Positions 24,701 to 32,306 of a stretch of DNA of 64,000 bases are shown piece after piece (position 1 is the stretch's first letter; every line of letters starts with the position of its first letter). Source of the DNA: Corythucha ciliata (taxonomy: Eukaryota > Arthropoda > Insecta > Hemiptera > Tingidae); the NCBI GenBank assembly GCA_038030265.1, contig CM075939.1, forward strand, positions 51,627,253 through 51,691,252, given 5' to 3'. Position numbers and translations under genes: made by a program. The notes under the pieces are model-generated. The model was given only the letters and a program-made list of their open reading frames with translations, had not been told where the DNA came from and ran no database searches.

Positions 24701-27310
24701 TTTCCTGAAGATTTAAATGAGCCCTTGAAGTCCACGATTGGTGCAGAAATACGGCGGTAATTTCCGTAACGCGGAGTAGGCGAGGTATGATTGGAGGGGG
24801 GTCGAGGAAACACATCTACAACTCCCCCTTAAGGGGCCCATACACGATCAACTTTTGTTGCAACATTACGTGTTGACAACCAAGTTGACTGTCTGTGGGG
24901 AAGTTGTTTCAAAATTTCAACCACCAACTTCCCCACAGACAGTAAACTTTGTCGTTAACACGCAATGTTGTAAACTAAGTTGACAACCAGGTTGATCGTG
25001 TATGGGCCCCTTACAGAACACCAACAAACAAAACGATCTCGACATGTAGAAAACGACAGTTGATAACAACACCACAATCGACTGTCGCTATCAACTGTCG
25101 TTTTGACTGTTGCTAACTTTACGGAACAGTAAAGTTAGCATTTGAGTAGTTTGATTTGAGTAGCTCAGGTAGCTAAAGGTCTGAGGTCGAAACGGAGACT
25201 GGACCGCACCTTCGGTGCAATTTTTTTCATGATTGCTTGGTGGGACCTGCTCCTGCCCCCCAACATCCTTGCCGTTCTTTATTTAATTCACAGACCAAGA
25301 TTACAAATTTTACTGGCCAGCCTGTTTCTCCCCTGATAATGGTAAACATTTATTGTGATTCAGTACACGTGAAGTACTCACGTGGCAGCATATGCTGTCC
25401 AAGTTTGGCTGCGATTTGCCAAATGGCGGCCATGTCCCCCCCAACCAACACGTTCGAATTTTACTGACCAGCCTGTATCTCCCCTCATAATAGTCAAATG
25501 TGATTGTGATTCAGCACATGTAAAGTACGCACGTGCCAGCACACGCTGTCCAAGTTTAGCTGCGATTCGACAAAATGGCGGTTATGTTCCTCTCGCAACG
25601 ATCACATTCGAATTTTACTGACCAGCCTGTATCTCCTGCTGTACCTCGACAGCATGTGCTGCCACGTGAGTACTTCACATGTGCTGATTCACAATCACAT
25701 TTTACCATTATCAGGGGAGATACAGGCTGGTCAGAAAATTCGTAACTTTGGTCAGTTCAGCCCTGTTCATACTATACAATGTTTGAAGCTATATTGCATG
25801 CTGGTTTTTTAAAAACATAATATGTTCCTTGGTAGTGACCGGATGTGAACAGGGCTTGAATTGGATATTCCCTAATCGGAACGCCAGCAAGAACTTCTTC
25901 TAAACTTTGAGAAAATATACTCTATAACGAAACTACGGACGTATCCACGTCAAAAAATCGTTTGCTCACTAACAGGAATCTTCTCCCGTGAAATTTCCAG
26001 CTTCGTGGCAAAAGAGTCATGTACGAAATTGGAAATTTCGCCATAAAAACCTCTAACATCGGTATCGGAATCAGGCTCCTCCTTCGAGCATTACTGTAAT
26101 CTAACAGCTTACCCCACATTGCATGGAACTGGCATGGAGTGACAAGTTGGGGGCGATTAAACGCGAAACCAGGTACTGCCCGTTCTACACCTGAAATAGA
26201 TGGTTCATGGTTACAGGATGAAGAACATGGGATGGAGAGAGGGGCAATCGCACCATCGGGTCGAACGGTTGGACTTAAACAGTCATTTTCGACTTCATGT
26301 CTCAACAATAGCGGTAGATCACGTCGGGCCAATTAGCGAAAATATCCGCCTCTTTAGAATACACTTTTTTAGTCTTGAAAAAATGACTTGTCTTACACTA
26401 TAACGTCATAGACAACAAACCAGAACGACACTCTATTTAGATTTAGCGTACCCGTGAAGGAAAGAACAACAAAAACAAGGCCCTATACAGTGACCTTCAT
26501 TCGAAACTTTTTTTTGTTGTTGTAAAGAACTCAAAAGCTTGCGCTACTCTCTTAATGAGCCATTTTTCTGATAACAACCCATTAAGCTATTTTAAAAGAA
26601 AGAAAATCCCGAGGATTATGCAGTTGACGTCAAATACTCTCAAAATAAAAAGATTTTGGAGAGAGGGGCAAAAAGATATTTCGTAACTCCGGGACAAGAG
26701 ATAATACAAAGATTCAAGTGCCGGATGTAAAGGCGTTGAGGCGAAAACATTTCATCGAGAAAGTTGGCACCCTTCTGGAGCTGGAGTGAAAGAGAAAGAC
26801 ACAAAAAAAACTAGGTTATGAGTAGTGTGAAAGTGCAATTTTTATAACATTGAAACAGCGAAAATTGAAGAAAAAAATACGTAGAAATAGATGGAAATAA
26901 TGGCGAAAATTGTATGTTTTGGAAACGAAAACAAGAGAACAGGAACAAACATGAAATCAAGAAGGAGAGGGAACAAAAAAAGGCAATCACCTTGTCCCGA
27001 AGGTGACTCACAAGGCCCTTGGACAAGGAAGATACCGTTAATATGCTCCAGACATTACGAGAATGGACACATTTTATGGTGTAAATGTCAAAACGAGGCC
27101 GAAAAATGTTGAGAAAAATGAGAAAAGACTGGTTTCGATTTGTCACGGTCAAACCGTCGAGGGAGCCTTTGTGTATAAGGGGGGCTTCAGGGTCTTGTCT
27201 CACCGACATCAACGAGCGTTGAACGGGGAAAAATATGGAAAAAAAAAAAAAACTCGACTTGAAACACTTACCCTGGGCTTGTAAAGCCATTTTCTCAACG
27301 ATTCCATCAT
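7928..27310 (-). CDS. LST2: LST2 / ZFYVE28: lateral signaling target protein 2, FYVE-domain regulator of EGFR trafficking
   Basis: Coding exons on the minus strand: 27272-27310, 12604-12750, 10720-10851, 10450-10632, 10255-10379, 10021-10189, 9822-9949, 9487-9759, 9267-9407, 9134-9211, 8766-9043, 8147-8304 and 7928-8068. They total 1992 nt (663 aa) and every phase joins. The N-terminus begins [13 protein letters not shown], then [48 protein letters not shown] and [14 protein letters not shown], as in animal LST2. A variable acidic middle leads to [20 protein letters not shown]. The C-terminal FYVE finger (about residues 587-650) keeps W587/D590, RRRHHCR, RVC and all eight zinc cysteines (596, 599, 612, 615, 620, 623, 642, 645). 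Family knowledge: LST2 is an endosomal PtdIns3P-binding protein that promotes EGFR degradation, and monoubiquitination of human Lys87 controls its localisation. Lys87 (RVKF) falls at the same residue number here. The protein is shorter than the human one (about 887 aa) because of a reduced middle region. Confidence 0.95.
10852..12603 (-). other. LST2 intron 2, with an unassigned open stretch at 11038-11498
   Basis: This intron lies between the exons ending in CQDK and starting VLNICNR. Within it, two minus-strand ORFs (11038-11280 and 11277-11498) overlap by a few bases and are less A/T-rich than the rest. Their Ser/Thr/Pro-rich translations match nothing I recognise. LST2 homologues have no insertion at this junction, so an alternative exon is unlikely. 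G/C runs occur at 10672-10682, 11511-11522 and 11817-11826. Confidence 0.35.
12531..12600 (+). repeat. Copy 1 of a dispersed ~70-bp repeat, abutting the LST2 exon 2 donor
   Basis: GTCAGCTCGGACTC followed by T-rich DNA, then CACGAACACCA, ACTTCC and a GGGAA...ATG...TAAAA tail, is closely matched at 16418-16485. The copy ends within a few bases of the exon 2 splice donor at 12603. Confidence 0.55.
12751..14760. other. Proximal part of LST2 intron 1, no gene recognised
   Basis: A/T-rich intron with an A run of about 25 at 12771-12795 and no protein motif in any frame. A hairpin at 13925-13955 has a perfect 12-bp stem (TAACAAAAGCCT) and a 7-nt loop. Confidence 0.4.
14781..15460 (+). pseudogene. 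Decayed non-LTR retrotransposon reverse transcriptase fragment (Jockey-like)
   Basis: Recognisable blocks occur in order but in shifting frames: [12 protein letters not shown] (near 14909-14945), then [12 protein letters not shown] (near 15090-15125; the usual block is PxKSPGPDGIxP), then QPGKSTETL (near 15312-15340) and [11 protein letters not shown] (near 15410-15445; the usual form is L.LDIEGAFDNT). This is the pre-fingers/fingers/palm order of Jockey-clade reverse transcriptases. Stops and frameshifts interrupt every frame, and neither an endonuclease domain upstream nor the catalytic YADD downstream is visible. It is an ancient, 5'- and 3'-truncated copy inside LST2 intron 1. Confidence 0.65.
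15777..15790. repeat. Short (TA)n microsatellite
   Basis: About seven TA dinucleotides, at the edge of the open stretch 15457-15777. That stretch has no recognised product. Confidence 0.6.
15830..16960. repeat. Diffuse, strongly degenerate repeat tract (family R3), about 35-bp spacing
   Basis: Recurring words ctagaaac(c/a)gac, atttggccac and aaaccgacaattt appear every 30-45 bp (for example 15868, 15975, 16073, 16092, 16725, 16813). Similar wording is seen at 18190-18310, 19370-19700, 43170-43440 and 55130-55370. Spacing is less regular than in families R1 and R2, so borders and period are tentative. The second copy of the 12531 repeat is embedded at 16418-16485. Confidence 0.4.
16418..16485 (+). 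repeat. Copy 2 of the dispersed ~70-bp repeat
   Basis: It shares AGTCAGCTCGGACTC, CACGAACACCA and ACTTCC in the same order and spacing as 12531-12600. The two copies are direct and 3.9 kb apart. Confidence 0.55.
16961..18025. other. LST2 intron 1 segment without recognised gene
   Basis: Mixed-composition DNA with short ORFs lacking motifs. A direct duplication of catgacc(c)ttgtcattc(a/g)tca occurs at 17640-17690. A C run lies at 17945-17956. Nothing else can be supported. Confidence 0.35.
18026..18176. mobile_element. Short palindromic MITE with TATA ends
   Basis: The left arm TATAGCGTTTTC...CTGCTCTAGAGCA...TCATTTCCAC is mirrored on the right by GTGGAAATGA...TGCTCTAGAGCAG...GAAAAACGCCGTTATA. 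Arms are about 55 bp around a loop of about 40 bp. TA duplications at the ends suggest Tc1/mariner mobilisation. There is no coding capacity. Confidence 0.7.
18330..19388. mobile_element. About 1.06-kb palindromic element with arms of more than 300 bp
   Basis: Blocks on the left recur inverted on the right in nested order: ATTAGTCCAGTCAAT (18333) with ATTGACTGGACTAAAT (19371); GAAAGTGGTGTTTGATTT with AAATCAAACACAACTTTC; AGAAGATAAGGAATCTGAG (18395) with CTCAGATTCCTTATCTTCT (19284); GTTCCTAGCTAAAC-like with GTTAAGCTAGGAAGC; and CCAACGGAGCTA with TAGCTCCGTTGATG. The centre (about 18700-19050) is unique and has no ORF of note. It is a foldback/MITE-type element that has gained small insertions between blocks. 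Confidence 0.7.
20205..20490 (+). repeat. About 290-bp repeat, plus-strand copy; inverted copy split at 23310-25215
   Basis: AAGGTGCGGTCCAGTCTCCG, CGACCTCAGACCTT, AGCTACCTGAGCTACT, GGTCTCATCAGCCC and CCCGGCCAAAGA each recur as reverse complements. The last two recur at 23316-23440 and the first three at 25157-25214. The 116-codon ORF spanning this repeat (20168-20518) has no recognisable domain. The two inverted copies bracket the transposase pseudogene, so they may be long terminal repeats of one element or two independent insertions. Confidence 0.6.
20735..21916 (+). pseudogene. IS630/Tc1-type (DDE) transposase pseudogene with a spliceosomal intron
   Basis: The helix-turn-helix part reads [16 protein letters not shown]. 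The catalytic core shows IVFLDETYV (first D), [10 protein letters not shown] (second acid; families have D at the first N) and [19 protein letters not shown] (third acid E). This resembles the IS630-like transposases that are common and intron-containing in arthropods. A 62-bp GT/AG intron (21329-21390) joins HKI to GKGNRLI in frame. Damage: a frameshift near 21001 (FKVRS/FYAVKKQ), an in-frame TAG at about 21654, the D-to-N change in the second catalytic position, no clear start codon, and a 3' end that stops matching after LCNDE. It lies in LST2 intron 1, antisense to the host gene. It is not expected to be active. Confidence 0.85.
22020..22200 (-). repeat. Degenerate ~30-bp tandem repeat, family R2, short minus-oriented array
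   Basis: Units such as ttttgaaagagcaaaaccca (22041), cgaaatttggagtttgaaca and cgaaattacgattttaacga are reverse complements of the R2 motif (AAATTTCGTGG then TTT-N-GCTCTTTCAAAA) seen at 29150-30850. The array follows directly after the transposase remnant. Confidence 0.6.
24243..24432. mobile_element. MITE 1 of 3 in the nested cluster (family with AGGTCTGTCGTCCACTGG ends)
   Basis: The left arm GTCGTCCACTGGAAGCGTTT is mirrored by AAACGCTTCCAGTGGACGAC at 24402-24426. GCGACAACGAGCGTACAT is mirrored by ATGTACGCTCGTTGTCGC. TA flanks occur at 24241-24242 and 24433-24434. A related truncated copy lies at 36724. Confidence 0.8.
24435..24829. mobile_element. MITE 2 of 3: 395 bp with ~150-bp near-perfect arms
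   Basis: The left arm from AGGGGGAGTTGTA through GCACAAGCGTACGATCTT is repeated as its reverse complement from AAGATCGTACGCTTGTGC to TACAACTCCCCCT, with only a few mismatches. The loop is about 100 bp and there is no ORF. Flanking TA dinucleotides are shared with the neighbours on both sides. The high arm identity suggests recent insertion or gene conversion between arms. Confidence 0.85.
24832..25011. mobile_element. MITE 3 of 3: 180 bp
   Basis: Termini AGGGGCCCATACACGATCAA and TTGATCGTGTATGGGCCCCT are exact inverted repeats. Inner blocks CAACCAAGTTGACTGTCTGT / ACAGACAGTAAACTT and GGGGAAGTTG / CAACTTCCCC extend the palindrome. TA flanks are at 24830-24831 and 25012-25013. Confidence 0.85.
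25306..25740. repeat. Two direct ~152-bp repeats followed by an inverted partial copy
   Basis: Unit 1 starts at 25306 and unit 2 at 25457, each opening AATTTTACTG(G/A)CCAGCCTGT and running through GTGATTCAG(T/C)ACA, ACGTG and AAATGGCGG. A third opening at 25611 is followed almost at once by the reverse complement of the unit (GACAGCATGTGCTGCCACGT to AGGCTGGTCAGAAAATT). The result is a tandem-plus-palindrome cluster with several CACGTG-like E-boxes. There is no coding function. Confidence 0.75.
25759..25856. mobile_element. 98-bp MITE with 12-bp inverted ends
   Basis: AGCCCTGTTCAT at the left and ATGTGAACAGGGCT at the right frame a unique centre. The two flanking bases at each end are not a clear duplication. 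Downstream, 25857-27271 is ordinary intron sequence with no recognised gene. Confidence 0.55.
27272..27310 (-). CDS. LST2: LST2 first coding exon (13 codons)
   Basis: The exon reads ATGATGGAATCGTTG onward to ...CCCAGG and is followed by GTAAGTG. It encodes [13 protein letters not shown], the highly conserved N-terminus (human MMNRFRKWLYKPK). It ends in phase 0, as exon 2 ([11 protein letters not shown]...) requires. An intron of 14,521 bp separates them. The first ATG is chosen because human LST2 also starts with two methionines. Confidence 0.9.
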
Positions 27311-28831
27311 AGACAGCATGAACGGAACAAGAGGCACTGGTGCTAGGAAACGTCGAAATAGACCCACTCGTCGGTCGCGGCAGATAACATTATTTTATAA
27401 CTCGAACGTCCAATAATTGCCGACACTTGAGCGAGGCACAAATAAAAACACGCGAAACTGGTTATTTAAAGCCTAAAAACGACGAATTTTCAAGTGGAAA
27501 AAAGCGACAAAAATATCGGGGAGTATGTCCCCCTTAACACGAGCTAACCCAAGAGCGAACTCTCGACAAGAAACGTAAACAACCTGATTTCTTCATAACA
27601 GGAATGGGTGGGAGTGGAGGGGTACTGCAGTGTCAAAAGTTGTGAAGAGAGAGAAACGTGGGAAGAACGCAGACGCGGAGTTTATTCCGCGCTTTTTTTC
27701 CGCGGCGGGAGTAAAAATTTACCTCCAAAAATGAACTGTCAAAACTTCAAGGCCCGCGTTTGTGAACGTTCCTCGAAGCTTCCTTCCTTGAGTGAAGGAA
27801 GCTTTGTGATTTGGGAACAGTTTTTACCTCAATAAAAATATCTGATTTAACTAATTTTAATTTTAAAGATTCCTTGAGTTCAAGACACGGAATATTCATA
27901 AAATATGGGCAAAAGAGTGAAGAGTCCCTTAACCGAGATTTTTTCTGAAACCGGCGACCGGCGTTAATCACTTGGCACCAAAAAAATATTTTTTTTTTCT
28001 TGAAGCGTGTTTGTCCAAAAACGGGTTCCCCCGAAAAGAAGTTTGCAAGATCAGGCTCGGACGCGTATTTACTATCCCCCTACGAGTTCAGAGCCCATGC
28101 CCTCCCGCGCACACCACCGTATTACACGATTTCTGGGACTACTCATTCTGAAACTTGCCCCCCCCCCCCACACTAAACTATGTCACGCTTTGGGCGAGAA
28201 ATGCCCTTAATTTTCCGTTTTAGCTAAAAGATAACTTGGAAACTCGCAAAAAAAAAATCAATGAATCTGGAATTTAATGTGCGTCTACCATCGTGTGTAT
28301 TCATGAAAGAATTAACAAAAATTAAAAAATTGGATTTTTTAAAAAATCATAGTGCTTAATGGTAACAGCTCTTTTTAGAGCTAAATAAGCTCGATTAGAT
28401 CAATATTCTTTGTGTTACCTGTTATGAACGAAATAATACCTGAAAAAAATGCGATTTTTTCCATGTGCCCTGAAAATGTGTATCAATATTTTGGGCAATA
28501 TTTTCTGATATTGTGTATAGTTTTTTGTGACGAATGGAATGAGCTGTGTTAGGGATCGCTGGATCAATAGTTTTTGAGTGACGGACAAAATATCTTCGAA
28601 CAAATCCAGCACTTTGAAAAGGATTTTTCCTACAAAGATCATAGAACTAGGGTGACATAGACTAGGGAACCGAGCGTTCGGGGACGTCCGGACTGATTTT
28701 TCAGGTGTACGGGGTGAGGTCAAAAACATTTTTTTTTTTTGTCTCTACTTGATGTATAACGTTTGGTACTTCTTACTCAGGACATCTTTCAAGTTCACTT
28801 CACACAAAGCTGCGGCCTTCATCGCAAGCTT
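27311..28831. other. LST2 5' flank (left part of the LST2-MIC60 intergenic region)
   Basis: This must contain the LST2 promoter and 5' UTR, but no TATA box or initiator can be assigned. A hairpin at about 27778-27806 (AAGCTTCCTTC / GAAGGAAGCTT) and a C run at 28150-28159 are the only notable structures. Confidence 0.35.
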
Positions 28832-28964
28832 GGGGCCGTATTCCGAAGTCGTGTGAAAATGCCGCAAGATGCGGTTGCTATGGCGGGAAAGTGTTATTTC
28901 TTATTCGACGGCCTTAAAGATACCGCTAGCGGCATTTTTTCCCGACCGTCCGTAATAAGGCCCC
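28832..28964. mobile_element. 133-bp palindromic MITE with GGGGCC ends
   Basis: GGGGCCGTATTCCGAAGTCG at the left is mirrored by CGACCGTCCGTAATAAGGCCCC-type sequence at the right (first 20 bases compared). Inner AATGCCGCAAGATGCGGT pairs with ACCGCTAGCGGCATT. A truncated relative is at 1631-1672. Confidence 0.7.
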
Positions 28965-29149
28965 GCCGGAGATCGAGCGCAAAGTCCACACAATTCAGTG
29001 ATTTTACTCGCTGAACCTCTCCCTCACACCAGTATGCATCCATTTCACTCAAAACTCGAAAATTCACTCCACACCCCATGAGAAGAACCCTGGAACGACG
29101 AACCAGAAAATTAGACATTTTCAAGAACGAAATTTTGTTGTTTTATTGA

Positions 29150-29410
29150 CTCTTCCAAACGTCAATTTCGCGGATTTTCGCTCATTCAAAACTAAATTAA
29201 AACTCCAAGTTTGGGTTTTTATTCATTCAAAAAACAAATTTCGTGGGTTTTACTCTTTCAAAAACCAATTTTACGGACTTTCACTCTTTCAAACGCGCGC
29301 CTTGAAAACACAATTTTGGGGATTTTCGCCTATTCAAAAACCAAATTTCTAGGCTGTTGCTCCTTACATAATCAGTTTCAAAGGTTTGGTTAATTAAAAA
29401 ACTAATTTCT

Positions 29411-29442
<32 letters not shown>

Positions 29443-29580
29443 GAACGAAAACCATTTCGTAATTTCGGCTTTTTCAAATTGCAATTTTGGTGGGAGATTT
29501 TTATTCTTACACGAACAAACGTTTCAAATTTGGCACCTTTAGAAACGAAATTCCACTAATTTTAGTTATTCCGTACACCA
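29150..29580 (+). repeat. Degenerate ~30-bp tandem repeat, family R2, array 1 of the intergenic region
   Basis: Units such as CAATTTCGCGGATTTTCGCT (29162), CAAATTTCGTGGGTTTTACT (29237) and CAATTTTACGGACTTTCACT (29268) recur every 28-33 bp. A poly(A) run of about 31 at 29412-29442 interrupts the array. Several ORFs of 60-70 codons here only reflect the repeat. Confidence 0.75.
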
Positions 29581-29635
29581 ATCTTGCTTATTTTCTCGCT
29601 TTTGTAACGGTTGAAAACGAGGGTGACTAGTTAGC

Positions 29636-29667
29636 CCCGCACAGGAAAGGTACCTTTCCTGTGCGGG
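29636..29667. other. 32-bp perfect palindrome without spacer
   Basis: The half-site CCCGCACAGGAAAGGT is followed immediately by its exact reverse complement, centred on GGTACC. It sits in a gap (29580-29990) between two R2 arrays. It could be a symmetric protein-binding site or a remnant of a small inverted element. It cannot form a hairpin with a normal loop without losing central pairs. Confidence 0.8.
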
Positions 29668-29989
29668 AAAAGGGGCACTGGGTAATCGGTAATCGGGGAA
29701 AAGGGTGATTGGGAAGGGGCACGAATTGAACGACGGACGCGGCGACTTAACTAGGTTTATTTTACTACTCGACTACCCTTAATATTTGTACAATGTATTC
29801 ACAATTCCTGGACAGCGGGAGACGTGGCACGGGATGGGGTTACTTGGAGGATGACTGGGGGGAGGGGACAGCAACGTGGGTGACTTGGACCGAGCGACGA
29901 GCGGGGGTCCCAAATTACGAATTTCCGCTGTTTATCAGCCAATTTCGTGAACTTCTCTCCTTTGCCGATTTGGGGGAATATCGCATGAT

Positions 29990-30850
29990 GAAAAATCAAA
30001 TTTCGTGGTTTTACCTCTTTGTAATATATATTTCGCGGGTTCGGTTATTTCAACAACAAAAATAGGTAAAAAGAAAATAATTACGAAAAAACGAAATTCC
30101 TGATTTCAGCTTTTTCCATCCACAATTTCGCTGTCGATGTGTTTCATCATCAAAATTTCAACATTCAAAGTTTCAAAAAGAAATTTCACGGATGTTTGTT
30201 ACTTAGAACCCGAATTTCGCTGTTTTTCACGCGTTTAAAACCAAAATTCCGTGGTTTTAGATTTTACTGGAAATCATGTTCGCAGGTTTGGCCAATTCAG
30301 AAAATGAATTTGGCTCTCCAAAAATTTAAATTCCCAAATTTGGCTCGCATTCCAAACTTAAATTTAATCAATTTGAGTTTATGGAACCTAAATTTTTCTG
30401 ATTTATTTTCTTTCAGAACCTAATTTCGTGAACTTGGCTCATTTCAACCACAATTTTCTCAGATGTTGGCTATTTTACTAGCCAAATTTCGTGTGTTTGG
30501 CTCTTTCTGGAGTCTACAGTCGCAGGGCTGTGACCAATTCGAAAAGCTAACATCGAAAAAACAATTTCGGGATTTTGGCAGCTTGAACCCAAATTTGACT
30601 GAGAATTTTCTCTCTCTCATAACCAATATCACCGATTTGGTTCTTCAAATCCGATTTCACGAATTTTTGCTATTTCTAACCCTAATTTCGCCTATTTTTA
30701 TTTAAAAAAATACAAATTTTCTCTTTTTTGCAACAATTTGCTCTTTTAAAAAGCAAATTTATGGACTTGGCTTGATCAAACACCAAATTTCATGGTTTTG
30801 GCTCTTTGAAATCCCAGTTATGGGGTTTCGTTTTTTCAAAACCTAATTTC
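29990..30850 (+). repeat. Degenerate ~30-bp tandem repeat, family R2, main array
   Basis: About 25 or more units of the form AAATTTCGTGG-N-TTTTGGCTCTTTCAAAACC, for example 30004 (AAATTTCGTGGTTTTACCTC), 30483 (AAATTTCGTGTGTTTGGCTC) and 30785 (AAATTTCATGGTTTTGGCTC). Spacing stays near 30 bp despite heavy divergence. It lies between LST2 and MIC60. Confidence 0.8.
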
Positions 30851-32306
30851 CTATCGGAAACGCTTAAATGGTCATGTGAGCAAACCTCCTGTAACATCAA
30901 ACTGATCAACGATTAGTCTCGTCGTTCTTATATTTAGGCGTCCTACTTTCCGTCGAAATCGTCCTAACTAATGTCCTTTTCAGTTTTCGTACCAGGCGTT
31001 CTCGGAAACCACGTTTAAATCTGGTCACCCTACATAGAATAGTAGTCAGTTCTGCCCAAAATCTTAATTCACTTAGGGTTAGGTCGACAATGTCCGTTTA
31101 AGTGTTGCTATGGGTTTGAACGATTTTGTATTCAAAATACTGAATTCTGATTGGGGTTTAAAGCTATTAAGCTCAGCTTAGTTAAACGGAACTTTAAACC
31201 CATTTGGTCGAACCGGGCCTTGCATAGCACATCAAAGTATAGAGAAAAACTAGTTTTTTCGGGTATCTTCGTTCGTAACTCAATGAAATTGATTTTGGAG
31301 AAACAAAAGCCACCATGTATTCGATTCAGCACCAAAAACTACTTCAGAAATGCGACATAAACGTCAACTGCATTACTAAACGTTGGACGTGAGGATTCTT
31401 TTGGACTACTTTAAGCCAAAAACCAATTTTTTAGTACAATTTGCGTTGTAACTCAAAAACTCATTGTCGCACGGAGTTGGGGTTGATTTTTATCGACTCA
31501 GCACACAAAACTACGCACAAAATTAGACGCCTCGTTTGGGCACATTTGTTTACCCCTTGTAGCGATGAGTTGGCCAACATCTACACCCCGAAGCGTGTTT
31601 GCCACCCCGAACCGTTGCGGGTTCTTCACATTCTCGAAGTATACTGCTTCAAAACAGATCTTTTAAGCCACATTGGAAACGGGGCCGAATTTCACCTCTT
31701 TTAAGCCTTATTTCCTAAAATTAATTGTAAAATTATGATAATGGGCTAAAATCGTGAGAGTGCAGGCGGAAAAATCGTGGGCTAAAATCGTGAGTAGGCA
31801 GGAAAGAAACAAATTTACAGTAAATAGTAACCATTGTGCTATCCTTTTGAAATGACCTCGTGGGCGATTCTGTAACCTTAAGGTATCTATAGTTGAACCA
31901 AACTCTGATGGAATTTTTAAACAAAATTTCCAGATGTAAATGAACCTAATGACCGGCCTCGAAGAACGGATACTGGACGAATTCAAGAAAAAAGCAAAAT
32001 AGTCCCCCAGTTGTGCTCTCCGTAGACAGTTAGGTGGCGAAAATTTAACTTTCTGCCTTTTTTCCTTTCTTCCTCATCGAGATAAGGCGTGATACGTTGA
32101 AACCCCCCCGGCGGACGACCCCTATTCGAGTGTTATTTTGTTTTAAAATTAAATTAATTAATTCACATGTTTTATCACAAAAAAATTAGAAGTGACATTT
32201 CTCTGTAAATCAGTCCCCGCCAATATTCTGCCGCTAGTTTAAAGAAATCCCCCCCCTTGGATTCGACGTTCGATCACACCTCTCACGTATCGTTTTCCTC
32301 AAAACG
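30851..32306. other. MIC60 5' flank, no recognised gene
   Basis: The inverted words GGGTTTAAAGC and AACTTTAAACCC (31155-31202) suggest a small element. The direct pair GGGCTAAAATCGTGAG(A/T) occurs at 31742 and 31779. The MIC60 promoter must be here but no core element can be assigned. Confidence 0.35.

Larger units (their letters stand above)
23451..25128. mobile_element. Outer inverted repeat enclosing a MITE cluster
   Basis: TGTTCTGTAAAGTTAACAAC at 23451 is mirrored by CTGTTGCTAACTTTACGGAA near 25107. A second inner pair, GACAGTTGATA and TATCAACTGTC, sits at 25057-25099. The outer element splits the inverted copy of the 20205 repeat, so it inserted after that repeat. It was itself then invaded by the MITEs at 24243-25011. 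Confidence 0.5.

Noticed and set aside
26811..27290. 159-codon minus-strand ORF, the longest in the window
   Set aside because: It starts in the wrong frame inside LST2 exon 1 and runs into its intron. The codons are Phe/Ser-rich from A/T-rich DNA, and the true frame is RKWLYKP.
29150..30850. CRISPR array, suggested by ~30-bp repeats at regular spacing
   Set aside because: The repeats are contiguous and diverged, with no unique spacers and no cas genes, and the genome is eukaryotic. It is a degenerate minisatellite.
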